64,000 nt of DNA, taken from Bacillus ndiopicus (lineage in GTDB: Bacteria; Bacillota; Bacilli; Bacillales_A; Planococcaceae). This document shows positions 26,544 through 35,311 of this stretch, piece by piece; position 1 is the stretch's first letter; each line of letters opens with the position of its first letter. The stretch is from NCBI RefSeq assembly GCF_000612805.1, contig NZ_HG964410.1, forward strand, positions 62,001 through 126,000, written 5' to 3'. The notes beneath the pieces were generated by a model, which saw only the letters and a list, made by a program, of their open reading frames with translations, was not told where the DNA came from and did no database searches. The position numbers and the translations under genes were made by a program.

Positions 26544-29500
26544 TTAAATATTTTCTTTCGGTACAGGGAAGGAAACTGTTGTACCTTTCCCAACAATACT
26601 ATCAATTGTTAGTGTTACGCCAAATAATTGCTTTAAACGTTGTTCGGTATTAAAAAGCCCGACACTGGCGGTTGTATCAACCGATTCTTTAACGAAGCCA
26701 ACGCCATCATCAATAATTTCTACTAAATAATGCTTGCTATGCTCTGTAATTCGTAGCGTAATCGTACCACCTTCAGGGCGATTTAATATGCCATGACGTA
26801 CTGCGTTTTCGACAAGTGTTTGCAGTACTAATGGTGGTACAGTAAACGCGATATCTTTTGGAATATCCCATATCATTTGAATTCGATTATCAAAGCGAAT
26901 TTGTTCAATTGCCATATAAGAGCGCACAAGCTTTAGCTCATAATCGAGAGGTACAAGCAAGTCGATATTTTCGAAATTAAAGCTCATTTGTAAATAGTCA
27001 TTGAAAGCGAGTAAAAGCTCCTCCATTTTTTCGTCATCCTCACCATGCAATGTAATAATTGCATTTAGTGTGTTAAAGAAAAAGTGTGGTTGAATTTGTG
27101 CTTGCAACCAAGCAGCTTCAAAACGCAATCGCTCCTCACTTGACTGCTTTACTTGAATAAGCGCATCTACACGCGATTTCAGCTCAATATATTCAATCGG
27201 CTTTTTTACATAGTCATTTGCTCCATTTAAAAAGGCTAGTCGAATATCTTCACTTTGCTGGCGTGTAGTTAAAAATAAAATAGGCAGCTCAGAAATAGAG
27301 AATTGCTGGCGAATTTGCATAGCTAATTCATAGCCTGACATTTGTGGCAATACGGTATCTGAAATAACTAAATCAAAGCTCTTCGCCTTAATTTTTGCAA
27401 GTGCATCTACACCGTTTGTAGCCGTTTCAATGTTATAAAACTCTGTTGTTAAAGCTTTTAATAATACTTGTATGCTTAGAGGGTCCGCATCGACAAGTAA
27501 AATTTGTGCCGAGTTAACTGACGAGATGTGTTCGTTAGTTGAAGCGGCAAGCTCCTTTTCTATTTCAGACAAATCATTTTGTAAAAAGATATATTTCGAT
27601 AGTGCGTTACTATGTTCAATAATAGGCTCGTCATGTCCAATGGTTAATCCCTTCGCTATTGGTAAAGAGAATGTAAAAGTAGAGCCTTTGCCAAATATTG
27701 ATGTAACATTGAGAGAGCCACCGTGTAAATCGATAATTTCTTTACTAATACTTAACCCAAGCCCTAGACCAATATGAGCCGGGTTAGCATCAATTTGTTC
27801 ATACGGTTCAAAAATGAGCACCTGCTTACTCTGTTCAATTCCTATACCAGTATCTGTAATCGAAACATAAAGCTGATTGCTTATTATTTGTGCTTGAATA
27901 GTGATAGAGCCTCTGTCTGTAAATTTAATTGCATTGTGAACTAAGTTAATGAAAACTTGTATGAGTCGATTTTCATCGGCTAGTGCAGGTGGTAAATCTT
28001 TAGGCAAATCAACAACTAGCTCAATTGGCTTATTTTTAATTGTAGGCTTGAACATACTGCTGACACTTGTTGCAATCTGATTTACATTAACGGGTTTAAT
28101 TTGAAGCTTGATTGTTTGTTCTTTTAGATGAATCAAATCTAGTAAACCATCTAGCATAAAGGACATATGCTGACCAATTGTCACTAATAGCCTTAAATCA
28201 TGATGTTCCTTTTTCGCTAATAAAGACTGTGCGACACTTAGCATATGCTGTAAAGGTGTGCGTAGCTCATTGGATGTATTCACAAGGAAATCATCCTTTC
28301 TGTAAATTTCCCGTTGGAGCTTAATAGCGAGCTGTTCCGATTTTGCCGATTTATAGAAAAAGTTCATAAACCAAAAAGCTAATAATGCTGTAATGGCAAT
28401 TAATAAATCAAACGGATAGTAATTGTAAGGTGATGTCACAAAGCAATTGATAATTAGAAATACGCAATGATTAATAATTGCTGTAGCTGCTAAAAATAGC
28501 ATTATATAGCCTTTGTGCTTACGTAAAGCAATTTTAAATATAAATACTGTTAGTACAATCGATACAACAATCAAAAGTGCATAAAAGACAAATTTCGTAT
28601 TGTAAATAAAGTCAATTGGCATGGCCGCAATTAATAATAGATAAACAAAACAAAAGACAGCGAGAATGTTTAATATTTTTGTGCGGATATATTTTTTTGT
28701 TAATTCATTAAAAAACAACATTAGCCAAAGTATCGTCATTACATAGGAAAATTGCAATATTTTCGTTGCTGTTATCCAATCAATTTTTACGTACCAAAGA
28801 AGAAGCTTATTGCTCGAAAGAATAACCGTAGTAAACATGGAAGCTAGTAAAAGCGCAAAATAAATTAATGCACTTCTTCTAATTCCTACAGTAAATAGTA
28901 AAATAGCGCATAGAAGATAGAAAAGAATAAATGCACAAACGATTATTTGAGTAATGACAGAGTACCATCTTATTTTTTCAATAGAATGTGAATCACCGAA
29001 AATTAGTGATGTTGTTAACCCACCAGGTACATAGCTATTCATATTAAAGCCTGAAATAATAATTTCATTATCCCCAGGCTGTAATGGAAAGTGATAAGTA
29101 ACAGGTCTGGGATCCTCATCAGGTGTTCTTGGGGTAGGTATATGTTTTCCGTAGTTGCCGATATATTGTCTGTTCACATAAAGTGTATACGGTGAAAGAC
29201 TCGCTGGAATGGTTAGACCATAAACAATCTTCATGTCAGGCACATTGACGATTTTCAAATAGTACGAACCGCTTGGTGAATGCCCTGGTTTATATTCAAG
29301 ATACGGATCCCATGTTTCTGGTAAGCTTGAGTAAATGGGGGTGTCGGATTGTATCGCATCTGTTGTAATAAGCAAAACATTAGGATATAAAGCCCATTTT
29401 CCATCCAAATGTGTTTTAAAGCTCCGTAAATCTTGAATTTGTTCAAAATCTAATACTCCTTGCTTAATTTCAACTTCATTAGCAAAAGAAAAGTAATGAA

Positions 29501-29597
29501 GCCAGCTTAGACGCAATAAAAAGAGTAACGTAAAAAATATTGAAATTATTATTATATATTGTAAAATTTTACTGTAATTTTGTTTTCTATTAATCAT
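26544..29597 (-). CDS. Hybrid sensor histidine kinase 2 (paralogue; HisKA His replaced by Asn)
   Basis: About 1017 residues, with the same domain order as kinase 1 and roughly two-thirds identical residues by eye: DISM-type sensor, seven membrane helices, HisKA-HATPase, REC, LytS-type kinase. The HisKA box reads NTSNELRTPLQHM, so the phosphoacceptor is Asn (N443; codon AAT against CAT in kinase 1). HATPase motifs (NLVHNAIKFTD, DTGIGIE, GLGLGLSISKEI), the REC Asp (LVISDTVLP) and the second His (H838, QIQPHFFFNTLN) are kept. ATG 29597 is chosen since GGAG is 9 nt upstream and it matches the kinase 1 N-terminus; ATG 29612 would add five residues. It is the likely partner of the regulator at 30071. 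Confidence 0.92.
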   Translation of the reverse strand: MINRKQNYSKILQYIIIISIFFTLLFLLRLSWLHYFSFANEVEIKQGVLDFEQIQDLRSFKTHLDGKWALYPNVLLITTDAIQSDTPIYSSLPETWDPYLEYKPGHSPSGSYYLKIVNVPDMKIVYGLTIPASLSPYTLYVNRQYIGNYGKHIPTPRTPDEDPRPVTYHFPLQPGDNEIIISGFNMNSYVPGGLTTSLIFGDSHSIEKIRWYSVITQIIVCAFILFYLLCAILLFTVGIRRSALIYFALLLASMFTTVILSSNKLLLWYVKIDWITATKILQFSYVMTILWLMLFFNELTKKYIRTKILNILAVFCFVYLLLIAAMPIDFIYNTKFVFYALLIVVSIVLTVFIFKIALRKHKGYIMLFLAATAIINHCVFLIINCFVTSPYNYYPFDLLIAITALLAFWFMNFFYKSAKSEQLAIKLQREIYRKDDFLVNTSNELRTPLQHMLSVAQSLLAKKEHHDLRLLVTIGQHMSFMLDGLLDLIHLKEQTIKLQIKPVNVNQIATSVSSMFKPTIKNKPIELVVDLPKDLPPALADENRLIQVFINLVHNAIKFTDRGSITIQAQIISNQLYVSITDTGIGIEQSKQVLIFEPYEQIDANPAHIGLGLGLSISKEIIDLHGGSLNVTSIFGKGSTFTFSLPIAKGLTIGHDEPIIEHSNALSKYIFLQNDLSEIEKELAASTNEHISSVNSAQILLVDADPLSIQVLLKALTTEFYNIETATNGVDALAKIKAKSFDLVISDTVLPQMSGYELAMQIRQQFSISELPILFLTTRQQSEDIRLAFLNGANDYVKKPIEYIELKSRVDALIQVKQSSEERLRFEAAWLQAQIQPHFFFNTLNAIITLHGEDDEKMEELLLAFNDYLQMSFNFENIDLLVPLDYELKLVRSYMAIEQIRFDNRIQMIWDIPKDIAFTVPPLVLQTLVENAVRHGILNRPEGGTITLRITEHSKHYLVEIIDDGVGFVKESVDTTASVGLFNTEQRLKQLFGVTLTIDSIVGKGTTVSFPVPKENI

Positions 29598-29663
29598 ACA
29601 TTGTATCTCCATTTTTTCTTCTTGAAATACTTTGATTTGCTAATAAAATATATATAAATAGTC

Positions 29664-29682
29664 CGATATATAAGTATGTTAC
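29664..29682 (-). promoter_or_regulatory. Conserved element upstream of kinase 2
   Basis: CGATATATAAGTATGTTAC, the counterpart of 25042-25060. The surrounding sequence has diverged. Confidence 0.45.
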
Positions 29683-29849
29683 ATCAAATATTAGACTTTA
29701 CAAGAGGGGATTATCTACGTATTTAAATGCCATAATTTTACTGTATATAGATATTTTGGTCCTCCAAAATAAAAACGCTAGTTGATTCAAAAATAGCGCA
29801 GTGTTTCAGTTTTTTTTATAGAACAGGAAAAAATCCATCGAATTCCATT

Positions 29850-29970
29850 ATGGGTGACCCTTTCTGCAGGCTCAGCTTCAACTAATTTATTTCAGCTCCT
29901 GCTGGTAATAATTAGTTGGAGCCATGCCCCGTGGAAAGTGAGCCAATCGTCACGGAAATTAACTGGGTTC
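29850..29970. repeat. Degenerate dispersed intergenic repeat with long imperfect inverted arms
   Basis: TTCTGCAGGCTCAGCTTCAACTAATT-type left arm pairs imperfectly with AATTAGTTGGAGCC...CCCGTGGAAAG. It is followed by GTGAGCC and a CGGAAATTAAC end. The CCCCGTGGAAAG...CGGAAATyAAC wording matches my recollection of a common Bacillaceae intergenic repeat. It fills part of the 458-bp gap between kinase 2 and regulator 2. A further small stem CGCTA...TAGCG with a T-run is near 29786-29830. Confidence 0.45.
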
Positions 29971-30070
29971 ATAGCTTTTTAAATCAAATTATATTTTACT
30001 TTGTCACCCACAGCTTTTAGTGATGAACGAATACTCTAGGGATAATTATTGAAAGGAGAGGGAATCTTTT

Positions 30071-31210
30071 TTGAAAGTAATAATTATAGATGATGAAATT
30101 TTACCTATAAAGCGATTAAAGAAATTACTGTTAAATTGTGAAATACAGCCAATTGAAATTGTTGGTGAATTTACTAACCCGTTAGAGGCATTAAAAAATA
30201 TAAAAACTTTACAGCCTGATATCGTATTTGCAGATATTGTCATGCCTACTTTAAATGGCTTAGAGTTTGCTGAAAAAGCACGCGGAATTTTACCAGATGC
30301 AGAAGTTGTTTTTATTACAGGATATGATCGCTATGCAATAGATGCATTTAATGTACATGCGATTGATTATCTGTTAAAGCCTATACGAAAAGAGCGACTA
30401 TATAAAACAATGGCTAGACTACAATCTCTTTATAGTAATAAGCTTATTCCAAAAAGTAATAGTACCTTACTTCAACTTTTGGGAGGTCTCAAAGTTGTAT
30501 TAGCAGATGGGCAGGTACAGTCTATGAAGTGGCGCACAGCGAAAGCAAAGGAAGTTTTTGCTTATTTGCTATTAAATCATGAAAAAACAATTTTAAAAGA
30601 TACTTTACTTGAAATGTTTTGGGAAGGGATAGATATTAAAAAATCAGTAAATCATTTATATACAACCATTTCTACTATTCGTCAAACATTAAAAAAATAT
30701 GATTTGCATGATATTCGTATTTCCAGCCCATTATTTGATTCAGGCTACCAATTGCAATTAGGAAATGTACTTGTTGATGTACATGAATGGATGAAGCAGC
30801 TTAAAGTACTACCAGCTCTTTCAATTGATACATATGAACAACATGAGCAGATAATGAATTTGTATAAAGAGCATTTATTAAATGATTGTGATTATATTTG
30901 GGTAGAAAGTGAGCGAGAGCATTTAAAACGATTGTGGCTTCAACATGCTATGCAGCTGAGTGAATTCTATATTAATGAGCAGAAATATGAACAAGCAATT
31001 GCAGTTGAAAAGAAGCTACTAAAGCTAAATGGAGAGGAAGAATCACATTATTTTACGTTAATGAAGCTATACGATGCTAAAGGTGACGAAAAATCTGTTG
31101 AAGAACAATACAAATTGTTAAGGCAAGCACTAGAAGAGCTAGAGCCTGACGAAAAAATAACACGCTGGTTTCAGCAATGGAAAAATAATCAGCAAAAGTT
31201 CAAAAATTAA
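30071..31210 (+). CDS. Response regulator 2: REC, winged helix, BTAD (SARP-like paralogue)
   Basis: 379 residues, co-linear with regulator 1. REC domain: VIIIDDEILPIKRL, D in VFADIVMPTLNG, T in FITGYDRYAIDAF, K in DYLLKPIR. Winged helix: MKWRTAKAKEVFAYLL...HLYTTISTIRQTL. A BTAD tail follows. The receiver is the most conserved part. It also uses TTG as start, with GGAGAGGGA just upstream. It pairs by position with kinase 2. Because regulators 1 and 2 keep nearly identical receiver contact sequences, cross-talk between the two kinases is possible. Confidence 0.9.
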   Translation: MKVIIIDDEILPIKRLKKLLLNCEIQPIEIVGEFTNPLEALKNIKTLQPDIVFADIVMPTLNGLEFAEKARGILPDAEVVFITGYDRYAIDAFNVHAIDYLLKPIRKERLYKTMARLQSLYSNKLIPKSNSTLLQLLGGLKVVLADGQVQSMKWRTAKAKEVFAYLLLNHEKTILKDTLLEMFWEGIDIKKSVNHLYTTISTIRQTLKKYDLHDIRISSPLFDSGYQLQLGNVLVDVHEWMKQLKVLPALSIDTYEQHEQIMNLYKEHLLNDCDYIWVESEREHLKRLWLQHAMQLSEFYINEQKYEQAIAVEKKLLKLNGEEESHYFTLMKLYDAKGDEKSVEEQYKLLRQALEELEPDEKITRWFQQWKNNQQKFKN

Positions 31211-31259
31211 AGGGCTGATAGGAAGGAGGAGGGTTCATCTGCCTTGTCCATCAGCCCTA
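31210..31259. terminator. Terminator after regulator 2
   Basis: AGGGCTGAT pairs with ATCAGCCCT around a long asymmetric loop. It is placed between regulator 2 and the convergent small gene. Confidence 0.7.
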
Positions 31260-31276
31260 TGCATTCAGACGAAAGC

Positions 31277-31621
31277 TTAAAACATTTGTGGCAAAAACTC
31301 TTTCCTGAATAGCTGGTTTTTTCGTAGCCATATTTTCAGTATCATACGGTGCGTTAGGAGCTTGTGTCTTTTGCGCGGCTTTGATTTTGCCTCCTGTAAG
31401 CTTTGCAGTAAAAGGCATGTTTCAGTTTCACAGGCCTGGGGCTCAACAAGCACATTAAATTGATAGTCAATTAAACCAGTAGTCTGTACTTTTGCTAACA
31501 ATTTCGCAAAGGCAGCATTCATTTCAACATGATTTTCCTCGAGTGCTAAATGAATTAGTATGTCTAATGTTTGGACAATTTCCACTTCTAGTGCTTGTAA
31601 CTGCTCAGTTGATTGTTGCAT
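31277..31621 (-). CDS. Hypothetical protein, 114 residues
   Basis: Not recognised. An RBS (AAAGGTGATTCT) precedes ATG 31621, which supports it as a real gene. The product is mainly alpha-helical: an acidic N-terminal helix pair (EQLQALEVEIVQTLDILIHLALEENHVEMNAAFAKLLAKVQ), a central segment with two Cys (EPQACETETCLLL), and a basic C-terminus (KPRKRHKLLTHRMILKIWLRKNQLFRKEF). It has no signal peptide or membrane helix. It lies between the duplicated two-component module and a dispersed repeat. Confidence 0.6.
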   Translation of the reverse strand: MQQSTEQLQALEVEIVQTLDILIHLALEENHVEMNAAFAKLLAKVQTTGLIDYQFNVLVEPQACETETCLLLQSLQEAKSKPRKRHKLLTHRMILKIWLRKNQLFRKEFLPQMF

Positions 31622-31680
31622 AGAATCACCTTTATATTTTTAATATAAATATAATAGCTCGTTTTCACGTTTTTGTCTTT

Positions 31681-31945
31681 TTATCTTGATTCAGCAGTGA
31701 TTTTCTGCGACTGGTAACCACAGGAGCAAGTGTCTTTTTGTACCGAAGGCGTAGCGACAGATACAGAAAACCCCACCTTTACAGGTAGTAAGATGAATGC
31801 AATATTTTGTTTTCTATGATTTAATGGATGTACAAATGCTGAATCAAAATAAATGCCCCGGCGGATGTCACAGATTTTTGAAGAGGTTTCCCTCACGAGC
31901 TCGAAAAAAATCTGGACGCAATTACGCCAAGGCGTAATTGATTAA
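31681..31945 (+). repeat. Structured intergenic repeat, copy X1, upstream of the ATP-grasp ligase gene
   Basis: It begins TTATCTTGATTCAG (31681-31694), with the complement CTGAATCAA at 31839-31847, then CGGATGTCACAGATTTTT. A second stem pairs CAGATTTTT (31871-31879) with AAAAATCTG (to 31914). A perfect AATTACGCC/GGCGTAATT stem (31920-31939) ends it. Copy X2 at 39422-39621 keeps the same blocks in order. Together with flanks it accounts for the 401-bp gap before 32023. A 71-codon minus-strand frame inside it is not considered a gene. Confidence 0.65.
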
Positions 31946-32022
31946 GGTTTTTTGCATAATGAATTGCTAAAATGTGATAAACTAAAGCTCATACTACAAA
32001 TTAAAAGAGAGTTGAAAAAACA

Positions 32023-33243
32023 ATGGAACAACCATTTTTACCAATATTATTAGGATCAGATATGAATGCTTATGGTATGGCCCGTTCATTTTTTGAGGCA
32101 TACGGCATTCGCCCACTAGTATTAGGGCGCTCGCATTTAACTGCTACGCAAGATAGCCAAATTTTGAAATTCCAGGCAATTGACCGTCTAAACGAAGATG
32201 ATGTTTTTTTACCTGCATTAGAAAAAGTCGCGCAGCAATATGAAGGCAAAAAGCTATTATTATTAGCATGCGGTGATGATTATGCAAAACTAATTATTAA
32301 AAATAAACCCGCCCTACAACAATACTTCACAGTGCCGTACATCGATGAAGAGCTAATGGATCAGATTTTATTGAAGGAAAACTTCTATAAAATGTGTGAT
32401 AAATACGGCTTTAAATATCCTGGCACAACAACTGTCACAGTGGAAGACTATGAGCAATTCGAGCCTCCTTTTAGCTACCCAATTATTATTAAAGCTTCTA
32501 ACTCAGTGGCATATTGGGCATGTTCATTCCCAGGTAAAAAGAAAGTGTTCGTAGCACATGATGAAGCTGAGAAAACGGCGATTTTAAAAGCGATTTATCA
32601 GTCGAGCTATCAGGACACATTAATTATCCAAGAATTTATTCCTGGTGATGATTCTTATATGCGCGTGCTAAATGCATATGTAGGAAAGGATGGCAAGGTG
32701 AAACTGATGTGCTTAGGTAATCCAATATTAGAGGAGCACTCACCAGAAGGAATTGGTAGCTATGCGGCAATTATTACGACGCATGATAAGGAGTTAATGG
32801 ACCAAGTACGCTCATTTTTAGAGGACATTGGTTATACTGGCTTTGCTAACTTTGATATGAAGTACGATACGCGAGATGGACAGTATAAGCTATTCGAAAT
32901 CAACTTACGTAATGGTCGCTCAAGCTACTATGTAACAGCAGCAGGCTATAATTTAATGAAATATGTTGCAGATGATCACATGTTGAATATTAAACAGCAG
33001 GTAACATATGCGGACAATCCTCATTTATGGATGATTATTCCGAAGGGTGTCTTGTTTAAATATGCTTCAAATGAAAAAATGAAAATGGAAGCGAAGAGCT
33101 TAATTCGACAAGGTAAATTTACAAACTCGTTATTTTATAATAAGGATATGAATATAAAGCGTTGGATAAAGCTAACGCTTAACAGCTTAAATTATTATAG
33201 AAAATACAAGAAATACTTTAACAACAAAGGTTTGACTGAATAA
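32023..33243 (+). CDS. ATP-grasp carboxylate-amine ligase, probable D-aspartate ligase
   Basis: 406 residues with an ATP-grasp layout. There is an N-terminal pre-ATP domain (LLGSDMNAYGMARSFFEAYGIRPLVLG), the lid/ATP lysines in YPIIIKASNS, LIIQEFIPGDDSYMR, and the metal-binding FANFDMKYDTRDGQYKLFEINLRNGRSS. The gene abuts an aspartate racemase gene. In Enterococcus faecium, Asl_fm (an ATP-grasp ligase) adds D-Asp to the Lys of the stem peptide, with a racemase supplying D-Asp. Lysinibacillus wall is known to be L-Lys-D-Asp (A4alpha), so the same role is the best inference. A generic carboxylate-amine ligase of another pathway remains possible. Confidence 0.8.
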   Translation: MEQPFLPILLGSDMNAYGMARSFFEAYGIRPLVLGRSHLTATQDSQILKFQAIDRLNEDDVFLPALEKVAQQYEGKKLLLLACGDDYAKLIIKNKPALQQYFTVPYIDEELMDQILLKENFYKMCDKYGFKYPGTTTVTVEDYEQFEPPFSYPIIIKASNSVAYWACSFPGKKKVFVAHDEAEKTAILKAIYQSSYQDTLIIQEFIPGDDSYMRVLNAYVGKDGKVKLMCLGNPILEEHSPEGIGSYAAIITTHDKELMDQVRSFLEDIGYTGFANFDMKYDTRDGQYKLFEINLRNGRSSYYVTAAGYNLMKYVADDHMLNIKQQVTYADNPHLWMIIPKGVLFKYASNEKMKMEAKSLIRQGKFTNSLFYNKDMNIKRWIKLTLNSLNYYRKYKKYFNNKGLTE

Positions 33244-33942
33244 ATGAAAAAAACACTTGGAATTATTGGTGGTGTAGGCCCACTTGCGACAATGTTTATC
33301 GGCGAAATGATTGTGCGATGTACGAAGGCAACGAAAGATCAGGAGCATCTACATACAATTATTGATAATGATACGACGATTCCTGATCGCACTGCCTATA
33401 TTTTAGACCAAACAAAGCCTAATCCTATACCGTACTTGCAGCGTGATGCACAAAAGCTTGCTTCATATGGTGCAGATATTATTTGCATTCCATGTAATAC
33501 TGCGCATACATTTTATAATGATATGCAAGGGTCTTGCCCTGTACCAATATTGCACATGATCCGAGAAACTGCAAAGCGTGCAAGTGCAATGGGAGCAAAA
33601 CGCGTAGGTATTTTAGCGACAGATGGCACTCTGACAGCGCAGGTTTATCAACAAGCGCTGCTAGAGGTGAATATTGAGCCAATTATACCTAAAAATGAAA
33701 TTCAACAGCAGGTGATGTCTGTTATTTACGATTATGTAAAGGCAGGTAAAACAGTGAGTAGGGAGCTATGGCAACCAATTGAAGATGAGATGCTACAGCA
33801 ACAATGTGATCTTATTGTTTTAGGCTGTACAGAGCTATCTATCATAAATAAGGAACTACATTTAGGGGAGCGTTACATCGATTCACTACTTGTACTTGCT
33901 GAAGCAGCAATTATTGCTTGTGGCTATGAAGTGAATGAGTAG
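33244..33942 (+). CDS. racD: Aspartate racemase (Asp/Glu racemase family)
   Basis: 232 residues. The N-terminus GIIGGVGPLAT is diagnostic of aspartate racemases. The two catalytic Cys are C84 in CIPCNTAH and C195 in VLGCTELS, giving a PLP-independent two-base mechanism. The start codon follows the ligase stop with no gap (TAA ATG), so the two are translated in tandem. It most likely supplies D-Asp to the upstream ligase for peptidoglycan cross-bridge synthesis. racD is a provisional name by function. Confidence 0.88.
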   Translation: MKKTLGIIGGVGPLATMFIGEMIVRCTKATKDQEHLHTIIDNDTTIPDRTAYILDQTKPNPIPYLQRDAQKLASYGADIICIPCNTAHTFYNDMQGSCPVPILHMIRETAKRASAMGAKRVGILATDGTLTAQVYQQALLEVNIEPIIPKNEIQQQVMSVIYDYVKAGKTVSRELWQPIEDEMLQQQCDLIVLGCTELSIINKELHLGERYIDSLLVLAEAAIIACGYEVNE

Positions 33943-34109
33943 CCTTCTTGGTGAGGATAGTATTAATTCAAGTGAAGTGTCAAATATTAATAAGAATGAT
34001 GAGGCTAAAGAAAAGTCAAATGAAAAGTGGCTTTTTTACTAGCCTCTTTTTTACGAAGAAATATGATACACTAACTAATACAGTAAGCAGGATAAAGGTG
34101 GGTATAATC

Positions 34110-35297
34110 ATGTCGGCGATTCAATTATTGAATGAAGCGTTACAAAAAAAGTGGACATTTGAACATGAAATGAAAATTCAGCAGGAAATGATTCCAGCGA
34201 TGTTAGATGGGAAAGACATTGTAGCAGAATCACCAACTGGCTCGGGAAAAACGTTAGCATATGTACTACCGATTTTAAACAAAGTAAATGGTAGCAAAAA
34301 GCAAACGCAGGCACTTATCGTTGCACCATCACAAGAGCTTGCCATGCAAATTGTCAATGTTATTCGTGAGTGGACAGAAGGAACGGATATTACAGTGCAA
34401 CAATTAATCGGTGGGGCAAACTCAGCTCGTCAAATTGAAAAGCTGAAAAAGAAGCCAACAATCGTTGTAGGTACACCAGGACGTCTAAATGAGCTAGCGC
34501 GTGCAGGTAAGCTAAAATTAAAAGAAATAGAAACGGTTGTACTTGATGAATGTGATCAGCTTTTAAGCCGTGAGTACCGCGTTGTTGTTAAATCATTTAT
34601 TGATGGTGCGGCATACGGGCGTCAAGTAGTTGTAGTATCAGCGACGATTACAGAGGAAATTGAAATTGTAGCGGAGCGATTAATGTTTGAGCCGATACAT
34701 ATTAAAATTAAACCTGAAGATATGGTGAAGGTAGGTAAAATTGTTCATTCATTTGTCAAAGTAGATGAGCGCGATAAAACAGATTTACTGCGCCGTTTAG
34801 CAAATATTTCAGGTGTGCGTGCATTAGCGTTTGCCAACAATATTGATCAAGTGCTAATGAAGCAAAGTAAATTAACCTACAAAGAGGCGCCAATCGTTGC
34901 ACTCCATTCTGATATGAAGAAGGAAGAGCGTAAAAAAACGTTAGATACTTTCCGCAAGGGTGATGCTCGCATTTTAATCGCAACAGATATTGCTGCTAGA
35001 GGATTAGATATTACAGGTTTAACACATGTTATACACGTAGACGTTCCTCGTACAATCGAGCAATATACGCATCGTTCAGGTCGAACAGGGCGTGCTGGAG
35101 CTGACGGTGAGGTATTGACGCTATTATCATACCGAGATGAAAAAACGTATAAAAAATGGCTGCGTGAATTAGGGCTTAAAGCAGTGCAAAAGGTATGGCA
35201 TAAAGGTGAGTTAATTGAAGGAAATTCAAAAACAATTAATGAGCCAACAACTAATGCTAAAAAACCTTCTAAGCAAGGGGAAAAATTCAATAAATAA
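34110..35297 (+). CDS. yfmL: DEAD-box RNA helicase (YfmL-like)
   Basis: 395 residues from ATG 34110, preceded by AAAGGTGG; the frame is open further upstream but without homology or RBS. Helicase motifs in order: Q-motif-like FEHEMKIQQEMIPAMLDGKD, Walker A SPTGSGKT, GG, TPGR, motif II DECD (a variant of DEAD), SAT, then LHSDMKKEERKKTLDTFRKG, TDIAARGLD and HRSGRTGRAG. The closest recalled match is B. subtilis YfmL, linked to 50S ribosome assembly and cold growth. It lacks the C-terminal RNA-binding extension of CshA/DbpA. The gene is followed 14 bp later by the aminopeptidase gene. Confidence 0.87.
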   Translation: MSAIQLLNEALQKKWTFEHEMKIQQEMIPAMLDGKDIVAESPTGSGKTLAYVLPILNKVNGSKKQTQALIVAPSQELAMQIVNVIREWTEGTDITVQQLIGGANSARQIEKLKKKPTIVVGTPGRLNELARAGKLKLKEIETVVLDECDQLLSREYRVVVKSFIDGAAYGRQVVVVSATITEEIEIVAERLMFEPIHIKIKPEDMVKVGKIVHSFVKVDERDKTDLLRRLANISGVRALAFANNIDQVLMKQSKLTYKEAPIVALHSDMKKEERKKTLDTFRKGDARILIATDIAARGLDITGLTHVIHVDVPRTIEQYTHRSGRTGRAGADGEVLTLLSYRDEKTYKKWLRELGLKAVQKVWHKGELIEGNSKTINEPTTNAKKPSKQGEKFNK

Positions 35298-35311
35298 AAG
35301 GGGAATCTATT

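Noticed and set aside
29786-29830. Small CGCTA/TAGCG stem with T-run as a terminator
   Set aside because: No gene ends just upstream of it on the matching strand; kept only as a note in the repeat entry.
31681-31896. Minus-strand frame of 71 codons with a CSCG motif
   Set aside because: Lies wholly inside the dispersed repeat X1; copy X2 does not keep the frame, and there is no good RBS.
31681-31945. Repeat X1 considered as a known riboswitch or T-box
   Set aside because: No T-box motif (GGTGG) or recognised aptamer core; the related X2 precedes an unrelated operon.
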